A DNA stretch of 64,000 nt from Pseudobdellovibrionaceae bacterium (GTDB lineage: Bacteria; Bdellovibrionota; Bdellovibrionia; Bdellovibrionales; UBA1609): the NCBI GenBank assembly GCA_947444305.1, contig CANEZP010000007.1, positions 1 through 64,000 of the forward strand, read 5' to 3'. Positions 6,868 through 16,390 of the stretch are shown one piece after another. How positions within the stretch are numbered: position 1 is the stretch's first letter; each line of letters opens with the position of its first letter. The translations under genes were made by a program, and so were the position numbers. The notes beneath the pieces were generated by a model that did not search any database, was not told where the DNA came from, and was given only the letters and a program-made list of their open reading frames with translations.

Positions 6868-9570
6868 TTACAAACTGCTCATCGCGCGAATGCGTTGGCA
6901 GCGCTCGTCTTCATCCAAGCTCACGCGCAAAGCCTTCGTCACCGTCGGGGACGCCCGGCCCGGTGTCTTTAAGTACTCACGCAAACGCACCGACTCTTCT
7001 TGATCACACGACAAAGGCGCGAGGCTCGCGGCCACGCTTTGAACGAAGAGTTCATTCTCAGAATTGCCGTTCTTGTTCAGGTAATCGTAAAAATCTTCTT
7101 CGAAACGTTTCGCGAGTTCACGCTGTTCAAGTGGGAACAACACGCGCAGTACCGCGCGGGCTTCGGTGAAGGTCACCAACGGTTTGGGTTGGCGTAGCGC
7201 GGACACCCACTTCTCTTTAATTTTTAAATCGGGTTGAACCGCTTCGCTAGCCAAAGCTTGGCGCTGGCCGCGATCGCTCGAGTCGCGAATTTTCATCTCG
7301 GTAATGAGCTCGTGGGCCATCGGGTGGTTGTAGCGCGCAAGATTGCGCACTAAACTCCACGCGCGGTCGATGTCGAGCGGGAAACCCTTCGCGATCTCTT
7401 TCGCGAGGCGCGGAGTTTTGGCGCCGGCGGCTTGCGCCGGATTCGTGCCGGTCGCCCACTTCACGAGTTGGTCCAGCGCCGCGGGCGTGCGCGCGAGCTG
7501 AACGTAATTGTCGAACCATACGCGTTGTTCGTCGCTGCCGGGCTTCGCGGCTTTGAAACGACGAAGGTAATCACCCTCGATGTCGCCGATAAATTGCTCA
7601 CGCTCCTTCTTCACGCGATCGTCGAGCTGGGGCCAGTAATTTAAAATTCCCGAAGCTTCGCGGCCCGAGATGGTCGATACGATCATCTTCGTTAAGATAG
7701 GATCTTCTTCTTTCGGGAAATGAACTTTAACGATGTTGATGTATTCCCGCAGCGGCATGTCGGTGTTGCGGACCATCTCCCACAGATCATCCCAAACCAT
7801 GGTGCGCAGTAATTTGTCGTCGATGCTGCTCAGGTGGTTGCGCGCGAAGGCTTGCGAAACGGGATCGAGCGCGACCGCGAGGTAGCCGTCGTCTTGGTAG
7901 TTCGGATAAACGAATGCGGGGCACGGCCAAGGACCTTTCAGAGTTTCGTTCGGCTTCGTGAGATCAACGCGCACGGTTTGTTCGCCCGTGAGCTTACCGT
8001 TTTTCTCGTTAAACAAAGCGAGGGTGACCGTCTGGGGGCGAAATTGCGCACCGGGCGTGGGCGTTACGATCAAATCGATATTTTGCAATTTGCCGGCGTC
8101 GCAAGCCCACTTGGCGGTGATTTTATCGGTCCCGCTTTGCTGCAGCCAACGTTTCGCCCAAAGATTTAAATCCCGGTCGGTCTGCGCCTGAAGTGAAGCG
8201 ATGTATTCTTTTTGTTCGGCATTCTTGAACGCGTAAGTGCGGATGTACGATTGAATCCCTTTTTGGAACGCGGCCGGGGACATGTAGGCGCGCAGCTGCT
8301 TGAGGACCGCGGCTCCTTTGCCGTAAGTGATGCCGTCGAAGTTAGCAAACGCGACCTTTACGCTCGGGACCGGCGCTTCGATCGGGTGTGTGGTGACGAG
8401 CGAGTCCTCCCAGTAGGCCCAATTTTTATCGTCGGCGAAGAAATCCTGCCAGGCTTCTTTGAATTCGGTGCCTTCGGCCAAGGCGAGGGTCGCCATGAAC
8501 GTCGCGAAGCTTTCGTTAAGCCACAAATCATTCCACCATTTCATGGTGACGATATCGCCGAACCACATGTGCGCCATTTCGTGGAGGATCACGCTGGCGA
8601 GCCCGCGCAATTCATCACGGGTCGGTTCGGAGCGCCATAAGTAACGCTCGTTAAAGGTGACCGCTCCGACATTTTCCATCGCGCCGGCGTTGAATTCAGG
8701 CACGACGAGCTGATCGTATTTTTTAAAAGGATACTTCATGCCGAAGTAAGAATTGAAAAACTTGAGACCCTGTTTTGTGTACGTGAACCATTCTTTGGTG
8801 CGCAAATGCTTGGCCATGCTGGGGCGAACAAGCAAACGTAGCGGGATATCTTCGAATTTATCGCTGTAGATTTTAAACGGGCCCGCGACGAGCGAATACA
8901 AGTAGGTCGAGATCGCCTCGGTCGGTGGGAAGATCCAAACACGGCGGCCCTTCTCGCCCTTGCCGGGTTTACCGAGCGTGGTGGACACGACTTCCCACGC
9001 CGCGGGCGCATCGACCGTCAGGCTAAGGATCGCGCGCAGATCCGGTTGGTCAAACGAAGGCATGAAACGATTGTTGTCGAAAGTTTCGAATTGCGAATAA
9101 AGGAAAACCTCTTTGGTCTGCGGGTCGACGAATTTATGGAGGCCCTGGCCTTGGCGGGAGTAGTCTTGCTCGTATTCGATTTCAAGTATGTTCGCGCCGA
9201 CTTTGAGGGCCGAGGGCGGCAAGTTGATCCAATAATTCGATTTCACTTCCGGTCCGAGCGGGGCTTCGTTGAGTTTAATCGCGGTGATTTTACCCTCGTA
9301 AAAATCCAGGCGCAGGGGCTGGCCGATATCTTTGAGGTAAAAGCTGATCTCGCTTTTGCCCTTAAAGGTTTTGTCGCCGGGTTCGTCCGTCAGCTTTACG
9401 GAGACTTTGTATTGGACGTCGCTAACCCGGGCCTTGCGGGCCTGCGCTTCTTTCCAGGTCAGATCGGAAGAGAGTGGGGCCTTTCCCGCGCTTTGTTTTT
9501 TCTCGCCGGTCGATTTACAGGACGTGATGGCGAGCAGGGGCACGATGATGATCGCAAGGGCAAAATTCAT
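6868..9570 (-). CDS. M1-family metallo-aminopeptidase, lipoprotein (PepN/ERAP-like)
   Basis: 900 aa. The N-terminus ends in a lipobox (LAITSC, Cys18), so it is lipid-anchored and exported, unlike cytosolic PepN. The catalytic set is complete: GAMEN at 296-300 and HEMAH (330-334) with the third zinc ligand E353 in NESFA, spaced as HEXXH-x18-E. The C-terminal ~300 residues are the helical domain seen in full-length M1 enzymes. It would remove N-terminal residues from peptides outside the cytoplasm, which suits an organism living on protein. The name pepN is for the family only. The convergent neighbour is the S41 peptidase. Confidence 0.93.
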   Translation of the reverse strand: MNFALAIIIVPLLAITSCKSTGEKKQSAGKAPLSSDLTWKEAQARKARVSDVQYKVSVKLTDEPGDKTFKGKSEISFYLKDIGQPLRLDFYEGKITAIKLNEAPLGPEVKSNYWINLPPSALKVGANILEIEYEQDYSRQGQGLHKFVDPQTKEVFLYSQFETFDNNRFMPSFDQPDLRAILSLTVDAPAAWEVVSTTLGKPGKGEKGRRVWIFPPTEAISTYLYSLVAGPFKIYSDKFEDIPLRLLVRPSMAKHLRTKEWFTYTKQGLKFFNSYFGMKYPFKKYDQLVVPEFNAGAMENVGAVTFNERYLWRSEPTRDELRGLASVILHEMAHMWFGDIVTMKWWNDLWLNESFATFMATLALAEGTEFKEAWQDFFADDKNWAYWEDSLVTTHPIEAPVPSVKVAFANFDGITYGKGAAVLKQLRAYMSPAAFQKGIQSYIRTYAFKNAEQKEYIASLQAQTDRDLNLWAKRWLQQSGTDKITAKWACDAGKLQNIDLIVTPTPGAQFRPQTVTLALFNEKNGKLTGEQTVRVDLTKPNETLKGPWPCPAFVYPNYQDDGYLAVALDPVSQAFARNHLSSIDDKLLRTMVWDDLWEMVRNTDMPLREYINIVKVHFPKEEDPILTKMIVSTISGREASGILNYWPQLDDRVKKEREQFIGDIEGDYLRRFKAAKPGSDEQRVWFDNYVQLARTPAALDQLVKWATGTNPAQAAGAKTPRLAKEIAKGFPLDIDRAWSLVRNLARYNHPMAHELITEMKIRDSSDRGQRQALASEAVQPDLKIKEKWVSALRQPKPLVTFTEARAVLRVLFPLEQRELAKRFEEDFYDYLNKNGNSENELFVQSVAASLAPLSCDQEESVRLREYLKTPGRASPTVTKALRVSLDEDERCQRIRAMSSL

Positions 9571-9687
9571 ATTTCCTCCGGACCAAATGTTCTATCAAAT
9601 CCCCCGTTGTTCTCAACTCTTACTTGAACTTACAACGCATGGGGAGTAACCAGGAATGACGACCAGAAATTAAGGATACCGCCCAAC

Positions 9688-11016
9688 ATGGAAACCGAAA
9701 ACACCGAGCTAGACTGGTCCGACATCAATACGCTCAAAGAGCATTGGTCCGACCTCGATCTTGAGACCCGCAAAGAAAGGTTCAACGCCCTCCCGCGCAT
9801 CGACGCCGAGGAGCTCTTTCTTAGTTTCGGTCCCGACGAGCAAATCGAATTGGTCAACGAGTTGCCCTCGGTCGAAAAACGCTCGTGGATCCGTTTGCTC
9901 GCGCTCGATGACGCGGCCGATTTTATCCAAAAAATGCCGGCGAACGACCGCCAAGATGTCTTGCTCCTCCTCGACGCCGTTTCCCGGCAAGAAGTTATGG
10001 GCCTAATGGCCTACGCCGAAGACGAAGCGGGCGGCGTGATGAATCCGCGCTATTTCCGCCTGCGTCCCGACATGTCGGTCGAAGAGGCTATCCGCTACTT
10101 GCGCGCGCAGGCCCGCACCCCGGTCGAAACTATTTATTACGCTTACGTTCTGGACTACGACCAAAAGTTGCTGGGCATCGTTTCGTTCCGTGAGCTGCTG
10201 CTCGCGCAGCCCGATAAAAAGGTGCGCGAAATTATGAAGGACGAGCTGGTCACCATCCCCGAGGAGATGGACCGCGAAGAAATCGCTTCGCTCTTCGTCA
10301 GTCACCAATACATGGCCTTGCCCGTGGTCGACGATCAGTCCCGCATGAAAGGGATTATCACGTACGACGATATCGTCGACGTCGTCCAAAAAGAAACGAC
10401 CGAAGATATCCAGAAGATCGGGGGGATGCAGGCCCTCGACGCTCCTTATTTCAAAACGCCGTTCCTTAGCATGGTTAAGAAACGCGCCGGTTGGCTGATG
10501 GTCCTGTTCGTCGGCGAAATGTTTACGGCGACGGCGATGGCTTCCTACGAAGAACAAATTCAAAAGGCCGTCGTACTCGCGTTGTTTATTCCCTTGATCA
10601 TGAGCTCAGGCGGTAATTCGGGCTCGCAAGCCTCAACGCTGATTATCCGTTCGCTCGCCATTCGCGAAATTCGTTTGCGCGATTGGTGGCGGGTTTTGTT
10701 TCGCGAGCTGGCTTCGGGGCTAGCGCTCGGGCTTTGTCTCGGCTCGCTCGGTTTTTTACGCGTCATGCTCGGCGGGCAGTTGCAATCGGGCTTATCCGAG
10801 CACACGACCTTACTCGCGATCACGGTCGCGGCCAGCGTGGTCGGCGTCGTCATGTGGGGTTCTTTGAGCGGTGCGATGTTGCCGTTCGGTCTACGCAAAC
10901 TCGGGCTTGATCCGGCCACCGCATCGGCGCCGCTCGTCGCCACCCTCGTCGACGTGACCGGACTCGTAATTTACTTCAGCGTCGCGACGGCACTTCTTAA
11001 AGGTGTTCTGCTTTAG
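9688..11016 (+). CDS. mgtE: MgtE-family magnesium transporter
   Basis: 442 aa in the family's order: an N-terminal MgtE_N helical superhelix domain (~30-130), two CBS domains (~135-255) that sense cytosolic Mg2+, a plug helix, and five transmembrane segments from ~275 onward with the conserved SSGGNSGSQAS stretch and a C-terminal LVDVTGL helix. It is a Mg2+ channel gated by Mg2+. AAGGA at 9672-9676 serves as ribosome site. The 3' end overlaps the convergent ChaN-like gene by 20 bp. CorA lies just beyond that gene, so two Mg2+ transport systems sit together. No Mg2+ riboswitch was recognised in the 117-bp leader. Confidence 0.93.
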   Translation: METENTELDWSDINTLKEHWSDLDLETRKERFNALPRIDAEELFLSFGPDEQIELVNELPSVEKRSWIRLLALDDAADFIQKMPANDRQDVLLLLDAVSRQEVMGLMAYAEDEAGGVMNPRYFRLRPDMSVEEAIRYLRAQARTPVETIYYAYVLDYDQKLLGIVSFRELLLAQPDKKVREIMKDELVTIPEEMDREEIASLFVSHQYMALPVVDDQSRMKGIITYDDIVDVVQKETTEDIQKIGGMQALDAPYFKTPFLSMVKKRAGWLMVLFVGEMFTATAMASYEEQIQKAVVLALFIPLIMSSGGNSGSQASTLIIRSLAIREIRLRDWWRVLFRELASGLALGLCLGSLGFLRVMLGGQLQSGLSEHTTLLAITVAASVVGVVMWGSLSGAMLPFGLRKLGLDPATASAPLVATLVDVTGLVIYFSVATALLKGVLL

Positions 11017-11938
11017 ACGTGGCCGCCGGTTCGGGCGGCAGTTCGTATACTAAAATATAATCGGCCTGCGCGCCGTACTTGGGGTCGGGGGCAACCGCTT
11101 TCGCGAGCGATTCCGCGTTCCATTCCGTCACTTCGGCTTGCACCAAGGTCTTGACCTGCGGCAACCCGTAAACTTTTAGACGTGCCGGTAGGGCGTGTCC
11201 GAAATCGACGTGAAATTGGCCGGCGATAATCACGAAGACGCCGGCGGGATCACGCCGCAAAGATGTTTGCCACGCCATCGTGTCATCCCACAAAGACTGC
11301 GCCCAGAAGAAATTCTGCAATCGTTCTTCAGGGACGTGACCGTTCATGACTTCTTTGAAACGTTCGAAGTAGGGCGCCGAGCCCGGCTCCCAAACGGGTG
11401 GTAACTTCGAGATCTCTTGCTCATCGAGGGAGCCCGGACCCGTGCGCCCGACCTTGCCGCTGATGGTGCGCGGAATGTTCAGCGCCCACGTGCGGCCCCC
11501 GTTGGCCGCCGGCAAATTGACTTGATCTCGGTACACGGGCCAAGCGTTGCCGCCCCAACCGATCGCGCGAAGAAATTCGGCCTCGGCTATTGTTCCGGAA
11601 GTGTATTGATCGACGAAGCTTTGTCTCGGATAGTCGAAAAATTCCATGCCGAGCGATACGGGATGAGTGGCCGCGATCAGCTCCATCAATTGGACCTGGT
11701 TCCGGTGATGAACGATCTCGGACAAGCTGCCGTCGACCGCGTGCTGCTCACCGATGACTAAGACGTCACCGTTTTCGATCGCTTCGTGTTGCCATTCATG
11801 AATGGTGAGCCAGCGTTGATCCGCGGTGCTCCAAATTTTTTCGTTTCTCGGTAGCTGCGCTATGGATTCGTTCGCGCCCGCGACCGGAAAACCGGCCCCT
11901 AGATAAAGCGCGGCAAATAAAAATAAAGTTTTAATCAT
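10997..11938 (-). CDS. ChaN-like (DUF399) exported heme-binding-family protein
   Basis: 313 aa with a signal peptide (cleaved near GAGFPVAGA). It has the hallmarks of the ChaN/Tiki-like fold: VLVIGEQHAVDG near the N-terminus, LGMEFFDY, and GVFVIIAGQFHVDFG near the C-terminus. These conserved His/Glu residues line the putative heme or metal site. Campylobacter ChaN binds heme, but it is unknown whether this one does. No lipobox is seen. It is transcribed divergently from corA with only about 40 bp between the starts and convergently with mgtE. Confidence 0.75.
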   Translation of the reverse strand: MIKTLFLFAALYLGAGFPVAGANESIAQLPRNEKIWSTADQRWLTIHEWQHEAIENGDVLVIGEQHAVDGSLSEIVHHRNQVQLMELIAATHPVSLGMEFFDYPRQSFVDQYTSGTIAEAEFLRAIGWGGNAWPVYRDQVNLPAANGGRTWALNIPRTISGKVGRTGPGSLDEQEISKLPPVWEPGSAPYFERFKEVMNGHVPEERLQNFFWAQSLWDDTMAWQTSLRRDPAGVFVIIAGQFHVDFGHALPARLKVYGLPQVKTLVQAEVTEWNAESLAKAVAPDPKYGAQADYILVYELPPEPAATSKAEHL

Positions 11939-11979
11939 TTCCTACCCCCGGCCTCAGGCTTAGCCTAGGATTGCGAGGT

Positions 11980-12930
11980 ATGGCAAATACACGCATCGAC
12001 TTCACCGGTTTTCACTGGCTTGATATTAGTAATCCGACCCCGGAGTATTTGAACGAGGTCGCGGCCGAATACGGTCTGCATCCGACTTCCGTGCAAGATT
12101 GTTTGCAGCCCGAGCATCTGCCCAAATACGAGATGATCGATGAAGTTAGCTTCATCGTCTTACGCGCGTTCGACCGCGAATGCTCGAGCGAATCCGACAC
12201 CGTGCAGGAGCTTACCCGCAAGGTCGCGATCTTCTACGGTGATGAATTCGTCATCACGATTCACCGCACCGATCAGCCGTTTCTCGACGCCATGGTTCAG
12301 CGTTGGCAAAAGCGTAGCGGTAAGGATCCGGCCTACACGCCCGAACACATCCTGGCCGACGCGATCAACGAAGTCGTACGCAGTTACGAACGGCCCATTC
12401 TCGATTGCGTCGCGCAGCTCGAAATTTTTGAGCAAGAAATCTTCGGCGCCGGCACGCACCGGAAGTTTCGCATGGCTAAGGGTTATTATCTGAAGCGTAA
12501 GGTTTCCGTTTATAAGCGAATCTTACGCAGCACGCTCGAGCCATTGACCAAGGTGATGGCCAGCGCCGAGGCACAGCTCATGCCGCACTTCCAGAACGCG
12601 CGCGAACTTATCGATAATTTGTACTTCTACGCCGACGAAACTTCGGAGAGCATCGGCTCGCTACTCAATCTGCACATTTCTTTGCAGTCGCAAAAAACCA
12701 ACGAAGCTTCGCGCCGCACCAACGAGGTCATGCGAGTCCTTACCATTTTTAGTTGTTTCTTTTTGCCCATCAACTTCATCGCCAGCATTTACGGCATGAA
12801 TTTCGAGAACATGCCCGAGCTGAAAAACGAACATGGCTATTACATGGCGCTCGGCTTGATGTTCTCGGTCGCCGTGGGAATTTTTATTTGGTTTCGCAGC
12901 AAGGGCTGGCTTAAAAAAGGCGTGGCTTGA
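11980..12930 (+). CDS. corA: CorA-family Mg2+/Co2+ channel
   Basis: 316 aa from the ATG at 11980; a TTG nine bases earlier is possible but sits too close to the AGGA at 11966-11969. The long N-terminal cytosolic alpha/beta domain is followed by two C-terminal transmembrane helices joined by YGMNFENMPELKNEHGY, which contains the invariant GMN selectivity motif. It forms a homopentameric divalent-cation channel. Its stop overlaps the next start (TGATG), so the DMT transporter is translationally coupled. Confidence 0.93.
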   Translation: MANTRIDFTGFHWLDISNPTPEYLNEVAAEYGLHPTSVQDCLQPEHLPKYEMIDEVSFIVLRAFDRECSSESDTVQELTRKVAIFYGDEFVITIHRTDQPFLDAMVQRWQKRSGKDPAYTPEHILADAINEVVRSYERPILDCVAQLEIFEQEIFGAGTHRKFRMAKGYYLKRKVSVYKRILRSTLEPLTKVMASAEAQLMPHFQNARELIDNLYFYADETSESIGSLLNLHISLQSQKTNEASRRTNEVMRVLTIFSCFFLPINFIASIYGMNFENMPELKNEHGYYMALGLMFSVAVGIFIWFRSKGWLKKGVA

Positions 12931-13826
12931 TGGCGGTGCCCGTTCGCCGCGTGCTCGCTTCGGTCGAGTTGGTAACGGCCGCCGCACTCTGGGGTTTCGG
13001 TTTCATCGCGACCATTTGGGCGTTCGAAGTTTTCTCGCCCTTTGAAATCACGTTCATGAGATTCGCGATTGCGGGATCGCTTCTTATCTTTTTTGTATTT
13101 ACGCCGGCCGGTCGCGCTTCGATCACGCAGTATATTCGGATTAGCTTTATACCGGCTTTGTTGCTAACGACCACGCTGATCTTTCAAACGTGGGGACTGC
13201 AATACACAACGCCGACCAAAAGTGGTTTCATCACGACGTTGTACGTGGTGTTCGTGCCGATACTGGAATCGCTCGTCTCGCGCCAAAAATTACCTTGGAC
13301 TCTTTGGGCCTGCGTCGCCTTGGCGCTGGTCGGGACGGGGTTGATCGTCAACGTCGGGATCGACTCGCTCAATATCGGCGATGTCCTTACTTTTATTTGT
13401 GCGCTGGCCGCGACCTTCCAAATTTACTGGCTCGGTTTGGTCAGCCCCAACATCGAGAAGCCATTCGTTTTCAATTTGGTGCAGGCCGCTTGGGGTGCGC
13501 TCATCTGTTTGCCGGTGCTTTTTTTCGAGCCGCTACCGCAGAAGTTGGCGAACATCGGTGACTGGTCCATGCTCGCGTGGGCGGGTTTGCTCGCGTTAAG
13601 TCTCGGGTCGACGGTCATCGCCTTCTTCTTGCAAGTGCGCGCGCAAAAGTTTTTATCCGCGACCGTCAGCAGCCTCATCTTTTTGCTTGAGTCGCCCTTT
13701 GCGCTCATCTTTGCGTTGCTGCTGTTAAGCCAAACCTTAAGTTTGAGTGAATCCTTCGGCGCGGTGATCATCTTTGCCTCGGCCGCGGCGGCCAGCGTTT
13801 TTGAATCACGACGCAAAAAGATCTAA
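12930..13826 (+). CDS. EamA/DMT-superfamily transporter
   Basis: 298 aa, ten predicted transmembrane segments arranged as two EamA repeats of about five helices. Typical signatures are AALWGFGFIATIWAFEVFSPFEITFMRF in the first repeat and LALSLGSTVIAFFLQVRAQK in the second (quoted in parts). Such proteins export small metabolites or amino acids; the substrate cannot be told. The ATG at 12930 overlaps the corA stop by one base. Confidence 0.88.
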   Translation: MAVPVRRVLASVELVTAAALWGFGFIATIWAFEVFSPFEITFMRFAIAGSLLIFFVFTPAGRASITQYIRISFIPALLLTTTLIFQTWGLQYTTPTKSGFITTLYVVFVPILESLVSRQKLPWTLWACVALALVGTGLIVNVGIDSLNIGDVLTFICALAATFQIYWLGLVSPNIEKPFVFNLVQAAWGALICLPVLFFEPLPQKLANIGDWSMLAWAGLLALSLGSTVIAFFLQVRAQKFLSATVSSLIFLLESPFALIFALLLLSQTLSLSESFGAVIIFASAAAASVFESRRKKI

Positions 13827-13883
13827 AAGAGATCGGGTTAAAAAACCTTGCCTCCCGCGCCCGGCGGAATCATCCTTGAGCGC

Positions 13884-14675
13884 ATGACTTTACTGCAATC
13901 GTTGATACTCGCCGTGGTCGAAGGTTTAACCGAATATTTGCCGGTCTCATCGACCGGGCACCTTATCCTGACGTCGTGGATGATGGGAATTAATCAGGAT
14001 CCGTTCGTAAAAGACTTTACCGTGATGGTGCAGTTCGGGGCGATCCTCGCGGTCGTGCTGCTTTACTGGCGCCGCTTTTTACTCAATTTTAAAATCTACC
14101 CGCAGGTCGCGGTCGGCGTGCTGCCCGCGATCGCGATCGGGCTCGCCGTAAAGAAATATATAGACGTCGTGCTCGGTAACGTTTGGATCGTGGCGATCGC
14201 GCTTTTGGTCGGCGGGGTGCTGTTGATCCTGACCGACGCTTGGGTCGCGCGTAAAAAAACGGCGGGTCTTAAGATCGAAGAGCTGCCGGTGCCCTCGGCC
14301 CTCAAGATTGGTTTTTTTCAAACGATGGCGTTTATCCCGGGCGTTTCGCGCTCGGCGGCCAGCATCTGGGGCGGTTTGCATCAGGGACTGAATCTGAAAA
14401 CGGCCACCGAGTTTTCGTTTTTCCTTGCGGTACCGACGCTCGCCGGAGCTTCGCTCCTCAAATTGCTGAAGGCTTGGCCGGAGCTTACGCGCGAGCACAT
14501 CGAAGTTTTGTTGTACGGGAATTTAGTATCGTTCGTGGTGGGCGCGCTCGCCATCAAAGGTTTCGTCGGCGTGGTCGAGCGGCACGGGCTAAAATTTTTC
14601 GGATACTACCGGGTCGTGCTCGGTCTACTCGTGATCGGCGTTTTGGTCTTCGGCGGCGAAGTTCACGTCTTGTAG
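13884..14675 (+). CDS. uppP: Undecaprenyl-diphosphatase UppP (BacA family)
   Basis: 263 aa integral membrane protein. It shows both catalytic blocks: EGLTEYLPVSSTGH near residues 13-26 and PGVSRSAASIWGG (~150). UppP removes a phosphate from undecaprenyl diphosphate so the lipid carrier for peptidoglycan can be reused. The ATG at 13884 places the first transmembrane helix at the very N-terminus as in the family. An upstream in-frame alternative would add an unusual hydrophilic leader. Its 3' end overlaps the convergent HNH nuclease gene by 51 bp. Confidence 0.92.
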   Translation: MTLLQSLILAVVEGLTEYLPVSSTGHLILTSWMMGINQDPFVKDFTVMVQFGAILAVVLLYWRRFLLNFKIYPQVAVGVLPAIAIGLAVKKYIDVVLGNVWIVAIALLVGGVLLILTDAWVARKKTAGLKIEELPVPSALKIGFFQTMAFIPGVSRSAASIWGGLHQGLNLKTATEFSFFLAVPTLAGASLLKLLKAWPELTREHIEVLLYGNLVSFVVGALAIKGFVGVVERHGLKFFGYYRVVLGLLVIGVLVFGGEVHVL

Positions 14676-15188
14676 GACGGCCTCGCCCGGCTGACCGGCC
14701 GGCATCATGTTCGGCGGCACCATATTGTCGATGTGACACTTCGAGGGCTCAACTTTCGGCGGGTGCATTTTGGCGTCGGTGATGATCTGCAACGCCTGGG
14801 CTTGGGTCATGCGGCCGTTCTTCAATTCGATGTACAATTCCATTTCCAAATTCTGACGGGTGGCTTTTACGTTCTTGTGCTCGGGCCAAAGATTGCCTTC
14901 GTGGTTTGAGCCGCCCATGAACAACGGAACGTAGTGGTCGACGGTGTATTCGCGGCGGCATTTCGCGGGTACCCGGTAGACTTCGTAGATTTCCTTCTTC
15001 AGCGCGTAAGACACGTTGCGGACGCAGTAGGGGACTTTTTCGTTATAACGGTAGTCGACAAAATCCGGATCTCTCGGGTTGCAGTAGTCCCCTTGGGTCA
15101 TCGCGGGATTGGGTTTAACGGGGAAGTTCTCGGCGACGGTCGTAAAACCGGTGAGCATTAGAATCGTGAGTAGAATTCCTTTGATCAT
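14625..15188 (-). CDS. Secreted HNH-type endonuclease
   Basis: 187 aa from the ATG at 15188, which has GGAGG just upstream on the minus strand. The signal peptide is MIKGILLTILMLTGFTTVAE. The core reads CRREYTVDHYVPLFMGGSNHEGNLWPEHKNVK, presented here as one conserved block around VDHYVPLFMGGSN: a beta-beta-alpha HNH motif with DH, N in NHEGNLW, and H in PEH. Export suggests degradation of extracellular or prey DNA, a common trait in predatory bacteria (inference). A longer in-frame extension upstream has no support because the signal peptide starts at 15188. Confidence 0.8.
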   Translation of the reverse strand: MIKGILLTILMLTGFTTVAENFPVKPNPAMTQGDYCNPRDPDFVDYRYNEKVPYCVRNVSYALKKEIYEVYRVPAKCRREYTVDHYVPLFMGGSNHEGNLWPEHKNVKATRQNLEMELYIELKNGRMTQAQALQIITDAKMHPPKVEPSKCHIDNMVPPNMMPAGQPGEAVLQDVNFAAEDQNADHE

Positions 15189-15421
15189 GGATCCTCCTGT
15201 TACGCGGGTGGGGTATATGAAAATTTTGCAGGGACCGGCTCGGGACTGGCAATAGATCTCGGAGATCCGAACACAAACCAAAAAATCGGGACGGATCGGC
15301 GGACCCAATGTGGATAAGTTTTTTGGCGCGGCTTGTCGCGATTCCCAACATGAATGGTTTCCGCGCGCCGATTTTGCGCTAATCTCTTTGTCATAAAGGT
15401 TCGATCTTCGGGAGGTTTTCA

Positions 15422-15652
15422 GTGAGTTTAGGACCAATGGAATTAGTTTTGATCCTTGGTATTGCGTTGTTGTTGTTCGGTCCGTCACGTTTACCGGGTC
15501 TAGGTAAATCGATGGGCGATGCCATCCGTGGCTTCAAGAAAGGCATCGACGGCGAGGACGAAAAAGAGGCGGCTCGCCAAGAGCAGCTTCGCGAAAGCGC
15601 ATCGGAAACCACCGCCCAAAAAGAATCCATCAAAAATAAAACAGAAATTTAG
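15422..15652 (+). CDS. tatA: TatA/TatE-type twin-arginine translocase subunit
   Basis: 76 aa, GTG start with GGGAGG nearby. It has the TatA signature: a single N-terminal transmembrane helix (ELVLILGIALLLF), the hinge FGPSRLPGLGKSMG, an amphipathic helix AIRGFKKG and an acidic tail. TatA forms the pore part of the Tat pathway. No tatB or tatC is adjacent, so it depends on genes elsewhere. A Tat client (the iron-sulphur subunit at 46732) lies in this window. Confidence 0.9.
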   Translation: MSLGPMELVLILGIALLLFGPSRLPGLGKSMGDAIRGFKKGIDGEDEKEAARQEQLRESASETTAQKESIKNKTEI

Positions 15653-15663
15653 GGAGTTCGCTC

Positions 15664-16377
15664 ATGCTTGATTCATTGCTCGATCCGGCCATCGGTCTGA
15701 TGTTCGTTTTCCGTTGGTTGCACGTGTTCGCCGGCATCATCTGGATTGGTTTGCTTTATTACTTTAACTTCGTTCAAGGCGCCTTCATGGCCGAGACCGA
15801 CGCCGGCGCTAAGTCGCAGGTTTTGCAGAAGCTCGCGCCGCGCGCCCTTTGGTGGTTTCGTTACGGCGCACTTTACACATTCTTAACCGGTTTGTTCCTG
15901 CTCATGTACCGCGCGCACATCGACGTGAAAAACGGTTCGTCGATCATGGCTAGCTCGTACTGGATTAACATTTTAACGGGCGCGCTCATGGCGACCCTTA
16001 TGTTTTTGAACGTTTGGGGCATCATCTGGCGTAAACAAAAAGTTATGATCGCTAACGCCGTTGCCACGGCCGCAGGGCAACCCGCAAATCCCGCCGCCGT
16101 TCCCGCCGGCGTCGCCGCGACGCTCGCTTCGCGCACCAACGTTTTGTTCTCGGTGCCGATGTTGTTCTTCATGCTTTCGGCCAATCACTTGAATTACCCC
16201 GTCGACGAGAGTTCAAACGTCGGTCTCTATTGGGTGATCATCTTGGTTTTGGTCGGCGCGATTGAAGCCAACGGAATCGTCGGCAAAGCCGGACCGATCA
16301 CCTCGATCAAAGGCGTCATCACCGGCAGCTTCGTGCTCACCGCGGTGATCATCTTGATCAACAACTTTGTTATCTAG
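15664..16377 (+). CDS. PuuD-like urate hydroxylase membrane domain (DUF989/Urate_ox_N)
   Basis: 237 aa with about seven transmembrane segments. Histidine-containing helices FRWLHVFAGIIWIGLLYYFNF and SANHLNYP match the membrane part of PuuD, the cytochrome-linked urate oxidase. In PuuD of Proteobacteria a cytochrome c domain is fused to the C-terminus. Here it stops after the membrane part, and a separate cytochrome c gene begins 13 bp later. No other purine-catabolism gene is nearby, so the substrate is uncertain. Confidence 0.75.
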   Translation: MLDSLLDPAIGLMFVFRWLHVFAGIIWIGLLYYFNFVQGAFMAETDAGAKSQVLQKLAPRALWWFRYGALYTFLTGLFLLMYRAHIDVKNGSSIMASSYWINILTGALMATLMFLNVWGIIWRKQKVMIANAVATAAGQPANPAAVPAGVAATLASRTNVLFSVPMLFFMLSANHLNYPVDESSNVGLYWVIILVLVGAIEANGIVGKAGPITSIKGVITGSFVLTAVIILINNFVI

Positions 16378-16390
16378 TTAGTTAATCTTT

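Noticed and set aside
9571-9687. Mg2+ riboswitch before mgtE
   Set aside because: The leader is short and I see neither the M-box core nor a clear alternative terminator.
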